Program-made: the position numbers and the translations under genes
The notes under the pieces: model-generated
Told to the model about the DNA's origin: nothing
Databases searched by the model: none
What the model saw: only the letters and a program-made list of their open reading frames with translations
Shown: piece by piece, positions 9,650 through 17,506 of the stretch
Layout of the letters: every line of letters begins with the position of its first letter
How positions within the stretch are numbered: position 1 is the stretch's first letter
From: DAOSVX01 sp964447275
GTDB lineage: Bacteria; Bacillota_I; Bacilli_A; RF39; UBA660
Assembly: GCA_964447275.1 (NCBI GenBank)
Contig: CAYURI010000007.1
Location: 1-42,347, forward strand
Length of the DNA: 42,347 bases
Direction of reading: 5' to 3'

Positions 9650-10042
9650 TTATCCTGCTATGTGTATTATTATTGAAATTAATATAATAACGGCCATCAA
9701 ACGATGTAACAATATCCAGTATTTCCATTTATTTTTAACTTTAGCTCCATATATTCCTAATGACACTTGAATACTCATTAATATTGCTGCTATAAAACCA
9801 GTTAAACTAAAACCAATACTAGTATATTGAACTATAAAATGAGTAATAGCTGCTATAAAAGCTAAAAAACCAAATATTCTATGCATTTTATTGAAAAATA
9901 GCATGATTTTTTTAAAAACATTATAAAACTTTTCATTTTTTCTAAATGTTTTAGACAATATTTTATTAATCCATTTAAAAACATATTTTAATGCTGCTAA
10001 AGCATAAAAAAAGATAATTGCCGCTCCTAAAAACTCTCCCAT
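9650..10042 (-). CDS. Small membrane protein with ferric-reductase-like haem-binding pattern
   Basis: A 130-residue protein with about four hydrophobic helices. His54 and His68 in one helix and His113 and His127 in another give two H-x13-H pairs. That spacing is used for bis-haem-b coordination in ferric reductase/NOX-type membrane domains. Known family members often carry a flavin domain or act with a separate reductase; none is fused here and none is adjacent. The function is inferred: transmembrane electron transfer or haem sensing. A basic loop (KTFRKNEKFYNVFKK) separates the first helix from the His helices. It is monocistronic, between the ABC gene and the divergent YbaK-like gene. Confidence 0.6.
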   Translation of the reverse strand: MGEFLGAAIIFFYALAALKYVFKWINKILSKTFRKNEKFYNVFKKIMLFFNKMHRIFGFLAFIAAITHFIVQYTSIGFSLTGFIAAILMSIQVSLGIYGAKVKNKWKYWILLHRLMAVIILISIIIHIAG

Positions 10043-10149
10043 TTAAACCACTCTCCTATTTAGATAATTATACCACAAAATTTATTTTAAATTTTATAGA
10101 TAAATAATAATATTTGTTATATAATGTTTCAAAAGATTAGAGGTATATT

Positions 10150-10620
10150 ATGTCGCTTATAAAAGTAAAAGAATATTTAAAAAAATATGATATGGCAGAA
10201 AGAATCATTGAACTAAATGAATCATCTGCGACAGTTGAACTCGCTGCTAACGCTTTAGGATGTGAACCAAAAGAAATTGCTAAAACATTAGGTTTTATTA
10301 CCGATGAAGGCGTTGTTTTGGTTGTTACTGCAGGTGATGCTAGAATAGATAACCAAAAGTTTAGAGAATGTTTTAATTCTAAAGCTAATATGATTCCTTT
10401 TGATAAAGTAGAAGAACTAGTTGGTCATGAAGTTGGTGGTGTATGTCCATTTGGAATAAATGAAAATGTTAAAGTATATTTAGACATTTCTTTAAAAAGA
10501 TTTAATTATGTTTATCCAGCTTGTGGAAGCACTAATAGTGCTATCAAATTATCTTTAGAAGAATTAGAAAAATGTTCTAACTATCTAAAATGGATAGATG
10601 TTTGTAAAAACTGGGAATAG
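10150..10620 (+). CDS. YbaK/EbsC-like aminoacyl-tRNA deacylase family protein
   Basis: A 156-residue free-standing editing-domain protein. Features of the YbaK/ProRS-insertion family are visible: SSATVELAANALGCEPKEIAKTLGF near the N-terminus (the Lys of the KTL motif is usually catalytic), the central VVTAGDARIDNQK segment, and the GGVCPFG loop with a late YPACGS. These enzymes clear mischarged tRNAs (Cys- or Ala-tRNA-Pro and similar). A ribosome site GAGGTATATT precedes ATG 10150 and a TATAAT box lies upstream (ttatataatg near 10117-10126). It ends at a strong hairpin. The exact tRNA specificity is not assignable. Confidence 0.85.
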   Translation: MSLIKVKEYLKKYDMAERIIELNESSATVELAANALGCEPKEIAKTLGFITDEGVVLVVTAGDARIDNQKFRECFNSKANMIPFDKVEELVGHEVGGVCPFGINENVKVYLDISLKRFNYVYPACGSTNSAIKLSLEELEKCSNYLKWIDVCKNWE

Positions 10621-10649
10621 AAAAAGTCGTGAATTAATCACGACTTTTT
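10621..10649. terminator. Bidirectional terminator between YbaK-like and VOC genes
   Basis: AAAAAGTCGTGA and TCACGACTTTTT form a 12-bp perfect stem with a 5-base loop. It lies between convergent genes, with A/T tracts suited to both directions. Confidence 0.9.
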
Positions 10650-11040
10650 AATTGCCCTCACCAGATATAATTATAATATTGTTATCCAGATCTAATATAC
10701 CAAATTCAGTAGTACCATAATCAGTTTTTCTAATATCCATAAATAAACTTATATTATCTTTAATTACCAAATTATATATTTCTTTTAATTTATCAAGGTC
10801 ATACTTTAGTAATATGATATTTGATGAAGATAACTCTTTTGGAAAATTTATCATTTCCTTTTTAGTCTCTGCAAAATCTTGCATCATTATTTTAAAATTA
10901 TTATTAGATAACTCTACCCAAGTATAATTATCTTCATTAGGAGCGCTCATATCCATCTTAAAACCTAAATATTTAGTATAAAAATTAACAGCTTTATTAA
11001 TATCTTTAACAACTAATTCTATCACCAATTCATTTAACAT
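10648..11040 (-). CDS. VOC-superfamily (glyoxalase/bleomycin-resistance-like) protein
   Basis: A 130-residue single-chain VOC protein with two beta-alpha-beta-beta-beta units. The opening ELVIELVVKDINKAVNFYTKYLGFK is the diagnostic pattern, and the end (GTTEFGILDLDNNIIIISG) gives the second unit. Metal-ligand residues are not clearly conserved, so it may be a binding protein rather than an enzyme. Its start lies 1 base before the stop-side neighbour at 11042, so it is cotranscribed with the HAD nucleotidase. Members include resistance proteins and lyases; no substrate can be assigned. Confidence 0.8.
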   Translation of the reverse strand: MLNELVIELVVKDINKAVNFYTKYLGFKMDMSAPNEDNYTWVELSNNNFKIMMQDFAETKKEMINFPKELSSSNIILLKYDLDKLKEIYNLVIKDNISLFMDIRKTDYGTTEFGILDLDNNIIIISGEGN

Positions 11041-11041
11041 A

Positions 11042-11596
11042 TTAATTCTCCTTTAAACTATTTATATAGCTTTCTAATTCTAACCAATTATCTACCCTAT
11101 TTAAACTAGTTATAGATTTTTTATTACTCATAGAATTAAATAATAATACTTTGATCCCTTTTGATTTTATTTTTTCTAAAGTACTAATAGAATCATCAAC
11201 CATTAGATCAATTTTATTAGTAACACAAGCAACTTCTTTGTGTAATTTATTAAATACAATTTTATCAACATTTATATCATGCTTTTTAAAATACTTTCTT
11301 GTTATTCCTGGTATATCATCTTTGGTCTTGGTAAATCCTCTGGTTGTTATGATAACCACTTTGTGGCCGTTTTTGCGTAGTCTATCGATAACTTCTTTAA
11401 CATTATCTTTTAACTTATAACTAGCAACCATTTCACCTAAATGGATATCATAAAAGCGAAGTAATTCGCCTTCTATTTTACCCCCTAATATTTCACTGAC
11501 AATATTTATATCATCATTAAAATGTTTTTTTACATAATTTACTATTAACTCACTAGATTCTGTTATGGTATCATCAATATCTAATCCTATTGTCAT
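11042..11596 (-). CDS. HAD-family 5'-nucleotidase-like protein (NT5C type)
   Basis: A 184-residue phosphatase of the 5'(3')-deoxyribonucleotidase type. The nucleophile motif is GLDIDDTITES (DxDxT), motif II is VIITTRG, and motif IV is DLMVDDS. A small helical cap follows motif I. Such enzymes dephosphorylate nucleoside monophosphates or related small phosphates. Start ATG 11596 is preferred: the GTG at 11605 overlaps AGGTG, which is the ribosome site for ATG 11596. It is immediately upstream of the VOC gene. Confidence 0.82.
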   Translation of the reverse strand: MTIGLDIDDTITESSELIVNYVKKHFNDDINIVSEILGGKIEGELLRFYDIHLGEMVASYKLKDNVKEVIDRLRKNGHKVVIITTRGFTKTKDDIPGITRKYFKKHDINVDKIVFNKLHKEVACVTNKIDLMVDDSISTLEKIKSKGIKVLLFNSMSNKKSITSLNRVDNWLELESYINSLKEN

Positions 11597-11638
11597 AAAA
11601 TTCACCTACTAACTAAAAGTATTATAACAAAGTATCTC

Positions 11639-12985
11639 CTATTGGCAAGAGTAACCACCTTCATTAGAATATGTTCCTGGCCAGCCTAAATTTAAAGCAC
11701 ATTCTTTTAATATATATCCTTCTACATAGCTATCAGTTGTAAAACTATAACAGTAAATAAAATCAGTTGTACTAAAGCTATAGCCTTTATCATTAATTTC
11801 AGATAAACCACTAGCATATAAATGAAAATCATTACGACACCAACAAATGCCTGTTGGTGTATAACCACTTAATTCTGTGTATATTTCACAAGATCCTTCA
11901 GTGGTTAAATTATTATTTTTTTCATCATCAATTTCTTCAGTTTCGGTATTTTCATTATTCTTTTTATTAGTATAATAATCATGATATTTGTCCATTATTT
12001 TATCAATATCACTTTGATTATTATCTTCATCATGGTTTATAATACCGATGAAATCTAATTCTTTATTTTCATTTAATTCTTCTTGTTTAATAATCAATTT
12101 ATCTTCAATTTCTTGATCTAATTGATAATATACACTAAAGTCTTCTTCGCCATTTTCAGTAAAATAAATAGTTTCGTTTGGAGTTCCTTGACCAAAGAAT
12201 ATATAATGTTTATGCCCTTCCCCACCGATGATGCGCATATCATCTCTTTGATAGATTTTAGTTGTTCCTTTTATAACTTGAAATGAAGCGATACCAACAA
12301 TCGTATCGGTTTCTATTTTATCATAATATCTATCACCATTTACAGCATAACCGCCATAAAACAAATCAAAAGCTGATTTAGAATCAAGAATATTGGCGGT
12401 GGCACTTACTTCTTCCCCACCATTTGAAGTGAGAATTAAATTGCTAATTTGAATGTTAAACTTACTGTTTTTAGCTTGTTTATTAACTCTAGTATAAAGA
12501 GTTCCGCTTTTGATAACTACTCTCGTTTCATTTTTATAAGCATTTAATTGAATTTCTGGGTTATCATAAGAGCTTAAAGTAACTAAAGAACCATCAGGAG
12601 TAGTTATATAAGCATTTAAATAACCACCACCATCCCACATTGGTATTAAAGTAATTATACAGTGATTACCAACAGTTATTGGCTTATCAGATAAATTAGC
12701 TATAGTACTTTTACCATCACAAGTTATTTTCATCGAAGGATTAACTTTGTCTGTAACATCACCATATACTTTAAAAGTCGCTTTTGATTTTTCATAAGCT
12801 TGATATAAAGTATTTAAAGCTTCCTTAGAGTCGTTAGCGGTCTTACTTTCACTATAGTAATATTTGTTATTAACAAATAATTTTAAAATAAGTAATAAAG
12901 CAAGAATTATAAATATCATAGCTAAAGTAAGAATTAAAATTATTTTCTTGTTTTTAATTATAAACTTTTTAATTTTTTCTATCAT
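11639..12985 (-). CDS. Membrane-anchored extracellular protein of unknown function
   Basis: A 448-residue protein with a Lys-rich N-terminus and one strong membrane helix (about residues 14-37, IILILTLAMIFIILALLLIL), with no cleavage site, so the bulk is outside. The ectodomain begins beta-rich, with a weak FecR-like stretch (TRVVIKSGTLYTRVNK). An acidic, Asn-rich linker follows (about 305-365), then a compact C-terminal module with six or more cysteines (GSCEIYTELSG, GICWCRNDFH, FIYCYSF, LKECALNLG, YSCQ end). The Cys module suggests disulfides or ligand binding. Family not recognised. Confidence 0.7.
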   Translation of the reverse strand: MIEKIKKFIIKNKKIILILTLAMIFIILALLLILKLFVNNKYYYSESKTANDSKEALNTLYQAYEKSKATFKVYGDVTDKVNPSMKITCDGKSTIANLSDKPITVGNHCIITLIPMWDGGGYLNAYITTPDGSLVTLSSYDNPEIQLNAYKNETRVVIKSGTLYTRVNKQAKNSKFNIQISNLILTSNGGEEVSATANILDSKSAFDLFYGGYAVNGDRYYDKIETDTIVGIASFQVIKGTTKIYQRDDMRIIGGEGHKHYIFFGQGTPNETIYFTENGEEDFSVYYQLDQEIEDKLIIKQEELNENKELDFIGIINHDEDNNQSDIDKIMDKYHDYYTNKKNNENTETEEIDDEKNNNLTTEGSCEIYTELSGYTPTGICWCRNDFHLYASGLSEINDKGYSFSTTDFIYCYSFTTDSYVEGYILKECALNLGWPGTYSNEGGYSCQ

Positions 12986-13065
12986 ACTAACTCACTTCTT
13001 TCTATAATAAGTATATCACTAGGAATAAAAATGTGATAAAATAAATACATAGTAGGAGGAACAAA

Positions 13066-13356
13066 ATGAAGAAAGTTGAAAAAGAAATCGAAAAGAAGAT
13101 TGAAAAAAAGATTAAAGATAAAATCGAAGAAAAATGCGATTGTAGTTGTGACTGTAATTCTGAAGAAACTCACAAACATTATCATCATAAATGTCATGCT
13201 AGCAATGGATGTATATATGGTCTAGGTTTTATTGGGTCAGCAATATTTTTTATTAGTCAAGCTGGAACATTTTGGCAAGGCGTATTGGGTTTTTTAAAAG
13301 CCTTAGTATGGCCAGCAATGATGACATACGAATTATTTAAATATTTAATAAAATAA
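13066..13356 (+). CDS. Small membrane protein with Cys/His-rich cytoplasmic head
   Basis: A 96-residue protein. Residues 1-24 are a highly charged Lys/Glu helix, probably a coiled coil. Residues 25-44 contain CDCSCDC followed by THKHYHHKCH, a dense cluster of Cys and His that looks metal-binding. Two hydrophobic helices follow (about 50-67 and 69-92). An AGGAGG ribosome site at about 13054-13059 makes the start secure, and a TGATAAAAT box lies upstream. It has its own terminator. I know no named family for it. A long reverse-strand reading frame over the same bases is a shadow. Confidence 0.75.
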   Translation: MKKVEKEIEKKIEKKIKDKIEEKCDCSCDCNSEETHKHYHHKCHASNGCIYGLGFIGSAIFFISQAGTFWQGVLGFLKALVWPAMMTYELFKYLIK

Positions 13357-13357
13357 T

Positions 13358-13380
13358 AAAAGTAGATTAAATCTACTTTT
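13358..13380. terminator. Terminator between small membrane protein and esterase
   Basis: AAAAGTAGATT and AATCTACTTTT pair almost without a loop base. It lies between two convergent genes and overlaps the esterase stop region. Confidence 0.8.
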
Positions 13381-14068
13381 TATTTTGACAGAATTTATTA
13401 ATTTCTTGATATATCAAGTTATCTACTTTATGAGATAAAAACCAATGGGATTCATTTTCTACTAAAATAAAATTTTTATTTTTGTTATCAATCTTATTAT
13501 ATATGGTTTTAACTTGTTTTAAGGGTATTACATTATCATTTTCACCATGTAATAATAATATTGGACATTTAACCTTTAAAACATCATAGCCATGTTCTTT
13601 TACTAATAAACAAAACTCTCTTATAGAAGATATTGTTAATCTAAATATCTGTGATGAACGTTCTTTGTTTTCTTTTTCTTTAGCTATTTTAATTATTTGT
13701 TTAATACTAGGAAATATTTGTAGTTTTCTATTTTCCATTCTTAAATATTCGAATGCCGGCGATAAATAAACAATCTTTTTTATTTTATCTTTATATTTTA
13801 AAGCCATCATTGAAGCAAGAACTGCTCCCATACTATGAGAAACAATAATTATTTCTTTATATCCTTTAGATAAAATTAAATTAATATTAGAAATACAATC
13901 ATTTTCCCAGTCTTTTCTTTTAACATGATTAATTCTTCCACCGTTATGACCAGATAAGACAAAGCCAAATGTTTCGTAGCCTAAATTATTAAAATTATTT
14001 TTTAATATATCAAACTCATTAGGATTACCCATAAATCCATGAATAAATAAAATTGCTTCTTTTTTCAT
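13373..14068 (-). CDS. Alpha/beta hydrolase, carboxylesterase-like
   Basis: A 231-residue serine hydrolase. The oxyanion loop is IHGFMGNPNEF, the nucleophile elbow VSHSMGAVLA (G-x-S-x-G variant with Ser at the first position), the acid HGENDNVIP and the catalytic His ESHWFLSH. Size and motif order fit the Est30/monoacylglycerol lipase-like esterases of Bacillota, which hydrolyse short-chain or monoacyl esters in the cytoplasm. No signal peptide. It begins 19 bases after the DUF3795-like gene on the same strand, so the two are probably cotranscribed. Confidence 0.85.
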   Translation of the reverse strand: MKKEAILFIHGFMGNPNEFDILKNNFNNLGYETFGFVLSGHNGGRINHVKRKDWENDCISNINLILSKGYKEIIIVSHSMGAVLASMMALKYKDKIKKIVYLSPAFEYLRMENRKLQIFPSIKQIIKIAKEKENKERSSQIFRLTISSIREFCLLVKEHGYDVLKVKCPILLLHGENDNVIPLKQVKTIYNKIDNKNKNFILVENESHWFLSHKVDNLIYQEINKFCQNKK

Positions 14069-14087
14069 ATATTACCACCTTAAAAAA

Positions 14088-14510
14088 TTATTTTTTTAAA
14101 TCATCAATATGACAATTTAAACATGTATTACTATGACAGCATATTAATTCTCCACAACTATTACATTGCCATTTTTTAGTTTCTGCTTTTAAAAATTTGT
14201 CTATGCCATCCTCTTTTATGTAATTTAAATTATCAATCATACTCATGTTATATTTAGTTTTATATCTTTTATCTAAATTCTTTAAATATTTGCAAGGATA
14301 ATCATTACATTCATAACAATATCTTATTTTACCATTACCTATTAATTCACAATGATTAGCAAGTGTAAAAGTACAATTCTTCCCTCTTGGTATACAACCA
14401 GGGCAATATTTCTTATGAAAGCCTTTTTTATTTAAATCATTTTTACCAAATATATAAGCTATACACAAACTACAATTCATTCCACAATGAGCAATTAAAT
14501 CTTCTTTCAT
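14088..14510 (-). CDS. DUF3795-like Cys-rich protein
   Basis: A 140-residue protein with 16 cysteines. HCGMNCSLCIAY at the N-terminus, KKYCPGC and CYECNDYPC in the centre match the DUF3795 pattern of small Cys-cluster proteins in anaerobes. The C-terminal CNSCG...CCHSNTCLNCH resembles a zinc ribbon. Probably binds zinc or an iron-sulfur cluster; the role is unknown. AGGTGATATT precedes the ATG, and the gene starts 8 bases after the Cys-cluster gene upstream, so the two metal-binding proteins form an operon with the esterase. Confidence 0.75.
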   Translation of the reverse strand: MKEDLIAHCGMNCSLCIAYIFGKNDLNKKGFHKKYCPGCIPRGKNCTFTLANHCELIGNGKIRYCYECNDYPCKYLKNLDKRYKTKYNMSMIDNLNYIKEDGIDKFLKAETKKWQCNSCGELICCHSNTCLNCHIDDLKK

Positions 14511-14518
14511 AATATCAC

Positions 14519-15007
14519 CTAATCTATTTCTTTTATAATTATATATTCTTTATCTTTTAGTTTATCAAAACAGTTTTCATCATTATATTCCTTAATATAT
14601 TTTTTTAAATCACCAACCAGCAACTCTATATTATTAATATTATCACTTATAAAACTTTGATCTACAGCAAAATTTTCACAAGGTTTTTTATAAATAATTA
14701 AATATTTTTTGTTATCTTTTAATTTTAGATCAAAAGGGAACAGCCTACAGTCAGTTGGGCGATATTTATATATTTTACATTTATTATTATTAAAAAAAAT
14801 ACAATGACCCTTATCATTAGTTCTTATTTTATATAAATTCTTTGTCGCTTTAATGCCAATACTTTTTAAGCCAGTCTTTTTTTCTATCATTTGCATTTCT
14901 TCTTTTGTCATTAAAGGATCATCTATGTTGTTGAAATTAGTGCAGCACTCTGTTATTTTATTTTTACAATTTGAACAATTTGAATAAGTACCAATAGTTC
15001 TTTTCAT
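14519..15007 (-). CDS. YkgJ-type Cys-cluster protein
   Basis: A 162-residue protein with NCSNCKNKITECCTNF near the N-terminus and CIFFNNNKCKIYKYRPTDCRLFPFD in the middle. This is the hallmark of the YkgJ family (putative zinc/iron-chelating, CxxC...CC...C...C-x-x-RP-x-x-C). The biological role of the family is poorly defined. Start ATG 15007 is chosen over an upstream in-frame ATG at 15025 because AGGTGATATC sits at the right distance before it. Next gene in the operon is the DUF3795-like protein. Confidence 0.78.
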   Translation of the reverse strand: MKRTIGTYSNCSNCKNKITECCTNFNNIDDPLMTKEEMQMIEKKTGLKSIGIKATKNLYKIRTNDKGHCIFFNNNKCKIYKYRPTDCRLFPFDLKLKDNKKYLIIYKKPCENFAVDQSFISDNINNIELLVGDLKKYIKEYNDENCFDKLKDKEYIIIKEID

Positions 15008-15049
15008 GATATCACCTAAGTTCATTATATATTAATTTAAAACAAATTA

Positions 15050-15073
15050 AAACCACGATTTTTATCGTAGTTT
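15050..15073 (-). terminator. Terminator after the DUF4097-like gene
   Basis: AAACCACGAT and ATCGTAGTTT pair with one G-T wobble around a 4-base loop, 10 bases beyond the stop on the minus strand. Confidence 0.6.
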
Positions 15074-15082
15074 ATTATCGTA

Positions 15083-15958
15083 TTATTTAGATATAATGAC
15101 ATCTCCTGATGTGGTTGATATCTTTACTTCTATTTCTGAAAAACGATTGTTCTTTTCGATGTAAATATCTCCACTTACTGTTGAAGCATCAAAATATATA
15201 TCATTAGCTTTAGAAACTCTTATATCCCCTGAAATCGTTTTTAATGTTGAATTGCTTGAAATATTTAAGTTTGATATTAATATACTACCTGATGTGGTTG
15301 ATATTTGACATGATTTACTTATATTAGATATCTCTATATCACCTGATACTACTTTAGCAGTTATCTCATTTACATTATTACCAGTTATATCTCCTGATAC
15401 CGTAGTTATTTTGCCATTATCTATTTCTTTGAAATTTATGTCGCCTGATACTAAATCTATATCTACTTTGGTAGCTTTATTTAGTTTTATATCTCCTGAT
15501 TTAGAACTAGCTGTAATATTATTAAATATAATATCTTCTACGTCTATATCGCCACTAGCTATTTTAACTTTTAAATTATTATATTCACTATTTGGAACCA
15601 TTATTTCTATTCTAGAATTCATCATACAAAAGAATAAACAAATAGTTGTAGAGTTATCATTAACAATATATAAGTTATTATCTTTTACATTAGTTGTTAC
15701 TTCATCTTCTTTATCACCATATACTTTGACAGCAATAGCTTCTTCATTACTTTTCTTAATAACTACATCTGATAAATCAGATGATATATCAAAGCTATTA
15801 ATATCGCTATTATTAAAATCCTTTTCATATATTAATTCAGTTTTATAATCAAAGATATTAAAATAATATTTATCTTTATATTCGATTAATACTGTCATAA
15901 TAGCTATTAAAACAAGCACTAGAAAAGATAGTATAATTATTTTTACATTCTTATTCAT
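15083..15958 (-). CDS. DUF4097-like membrane-anchored beta-repeat protein
   Basis: A 291-residue protein with one N-terminal membrane helix (about 5-24) and an ectodomain built from repeated beta-solenoid turns. The recurring phrase is SGDI or SGDV (SSDLSDV, IASGDIDVED, SKSGDIKLN, LVSGDINF, TVSGDITG, VVSGDIEI, TISGDIRV, TVSGDIYI, TTSGDVII). This matches DUF4097/LiaG-like envelope proteins. The start overlaps the stop of the HTH-membrane gene in ATGAATAA, so it is coupled to it. An in-frame ATG at 15976 is possible, but its bases lie within the ribosome site. Probably part of an envelope-stress response. Confidence 0.8.
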   Translation of the reverse strand: MNKNVKIIILSFLVLVLIAIMTVLIEYKDKYYFNIFDYKTELIYEKDFNNSDINSFDISSDLSDVVIKKSNEEAIAVKVYGDKEDEVTTNVKDNNLYIVNDNSTTICLFFCMMNSRIEIMVPNSEYNNLKVKIASGDIDVEDIIFNNITASSKSGDIKLNKATKVDIDLVSGDINFKEIDNGKITTVSGDITGNNVNEITAKVVSGDIEISNISKSCQISTTSGSILISNLNISSNSTLKTISGDIRVSKANDIYFDASTVSGDIYIEKNNRFSEIEVKISTTSGDVIISK

Positions 15959-16571
15959 CTTTTTTATTCTCCTCATTAAAGATTAATTTTATAATAGATA
16001 CAACAAGCGCATATATAAGCCACATAATCCATGTTATATGCCATGCGAATGTTATAAAACTAATTCCTAAATATAATATTAAGAATACTAATGATGTAAT
16101 TTCTATAATTCTATTTATTTTATTATTTTCTTCTTTCTTCTTTTCTTTTGATTTTTTCATATTACTATTAGAAATAAAATAATAAACCATATTTACAGTT
16201 GATAAGCCAATTATAAGCATGAATATAGATACCATTATGCCTTCATTAATATTTAAAAATGTCGCAGATAATATAATCCATATAATAGCAATAAAATATA
16301 AAAGAATACTACCACTTATTACTAAAGCTTTTTGCTTTTTATTTTCAGTAATATTTAAAGTATTAACTTCTTCTTTCCTACCTTTTAATAATTCATCAGT
16401 AGAAATATTAAATAATTCACATATTGATTCTATCTTGTCTAAATCTGGTAATGTTTGATCAGTCTCCCATTTAGATACTGTTTGTCTAGTTACATTTAAC
16501 TTAGATGCCATATCTTCTTGAGATAATCCTATCTTCTTTCTATAGTTATATAACCTTTCTCCTAATTTCAT
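15951..16571 (-). CDS. XRE-family regulator fused to membrane helices
   Basis: A 206-residue protein. Residues 1-63 are a Cro/CI helix-turn-helix (LGERLYNYRKKIGLSQEDMASKLNVTRQTVSKWETDQTLP). Residues 80-200 hold four hydrophobic helices in two pairs separated by a Lys/Glu-rich loop. This HTH-plus-membrane form, followed by a DUF4097-like ectodomain gene overlapping by 8 bp, suggests a membrane-tethered regulator whose partner senses the envelope. GAGGTGAGAAATT precedes the ATG. The targets are unknown. Confidence 0.82.
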   Translation of the reverse strand: MKLGERLYNYRKKIGLSQEDMASKLNVTRQTVSKWETDQTLPDLDKIESICELFNISTDELLKGRKEEVNTLNITENKKQKALVISGSILLYFIAIIWIILSATFLNINEGIMVSIFMLIIGLSTVNMVYYFISNSNMKKSKEKKKEENNKINRIIEITSLVFLILYLGISFITFAWHITWIMWLIYALVVSIIKLIFNEENKKDE

Positions 16572-16681
16572 AATTTCTCACCTCTTAAAAATAATATCAT
16601 TTTTATTAGTTGCACTCTACCAATTATAACTTGAAATTTGTCAACTAAAGTTAACATTTACAATATTATTATAACATAAAT

Positions 16682-16710
16682 AAAAACTGTGATGTTATAT
16701 CACAGTTTTT
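16682..16710 (-). terminator. Terminator after exonuclease III gene
   Basis: AAAAACTGTGAT and ATCACAGTTTTT form a 12-bp perfect stem with a 5-base loop, 28 bases past the exoA stop. Its symmetry allows action in both directions. Confidence 0.85.
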
Positions 16711-16737
16711 ATAATTTTTATTTTCAAACTTCTCTTG

Positions 16738-17481
16738 TCAAACATCTAATTCTAGCATGTAAGGGCAATGATCAGATCCGTACTGAGCTTTTAAATATTT
16801 AGTGGTTTTTATTTGCCTTTTTAATTTTTGTGGCACAAATATATAATCAATTCTCCAACCTAAATTTCTTTCTCTAGCATTAAAACCATTTGGCCACCAG
16901 GAATATACGTTTCCTTCTTTTACTTTTACCCTAAAACTATCTAAAAAGCCCATATTTAGAAGCTTATCAATCATTGTTCTTTCTTTTAAAGTAAACATGT
17001 TGTTGTTATAATTATATTTATATCTTGATACATCTAATTCATTATGAGCAATGTTAAAATCAGTACAAATAATAACTCTTTTATTTATTTTTTTTATTAA
17101 ATTAAAAATTTTACGTATAGATGCAAATTTATATACATGATTTTCTTTCTGCCTTCCGCCATGTGGAATATATAAGTTTATTATAATTAGATTATCATAT
17201 TCCAATAATAAAAATCTACCCTCTTCGTCAAACTTTTTAAGGCCAATTTTTGTAATTATGTTAATTGGTTTTTCTTTTGTAAATATCATTGTTCCGCTAT
17301 AACCTTTTTTAGAAGCAAAATTATAATAACAATTATAATTATAATCATTTATAACTTCAGCATTCATTTTTATTTCTTGTAAACAAATTATATCGGGTCT
17401 GTCTCTTGAGATAAGTTCATAAACATTTCCAAATTTATCAGCACTTCTGTATCCATTTATATTCCAGGTTATTATTTTCAT
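16738..17481 (-). CDS. exoA: Exodeoxyribonuclease III / AP endonuclease
   Basis: A 247-residue EEP-superfamily nuclease. It opens WNINGYRS, has CLQEIKM (metal-binding Glu), YIPHGG, CTDFNIAH (the usual GDFN is TDFN), LGWRIDYIFVP and the catalytic SDHCP end. Full length for XthA/ExoA. It cleaves DNA at abasic sites in base-excision repair and trims 3' blocks. It lies just downstream of the CPBP-like gene (25-base gap) and is probably cotranscribed with it. Confidence 0.94.
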   Translation of the reverse strand: MKIITWNINGYRSADKFGNVYELISRDRPDIICLQEIKMNAEVINDYNYNCYYNFASKKGYSGTMIFTKEKPINIITKIGLKKFDEEGRFLLLEYDNLIIINLYIPHGGRQKENHVYKFASIRKIFNLIKKINKRVIICTDFNIAHNELDVSRYKYNYNNNMFTLKERTMIDKLLNMGFLDSFRVKVKEGNVYSWWPNGFNARERNLGWRIDYIFVPQKLKRQIKTTKYLKAQYGSDHCPYMLELDV

Positions 17482-17506
17482 TTTTATACTCCATTTTTAT
17501 TTTTGT

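Noticed and set aside
12982..13197. Minus-strand Phe-rich frame over the small membrane protein gene
   Set aside because: It is the mirror of the Lys/Glu helix and Cys/His cluster of the plus-strand gene, which has AGGAGG and its own terminator.
15083..15958. CRISPR-like or tandem DNA repeats in the DUF4097-like gene
   Set aside because: The repetition is at the protein level (SGD-type solenoid turns) with uneven spacing and variable codons, not true DNA repeats.
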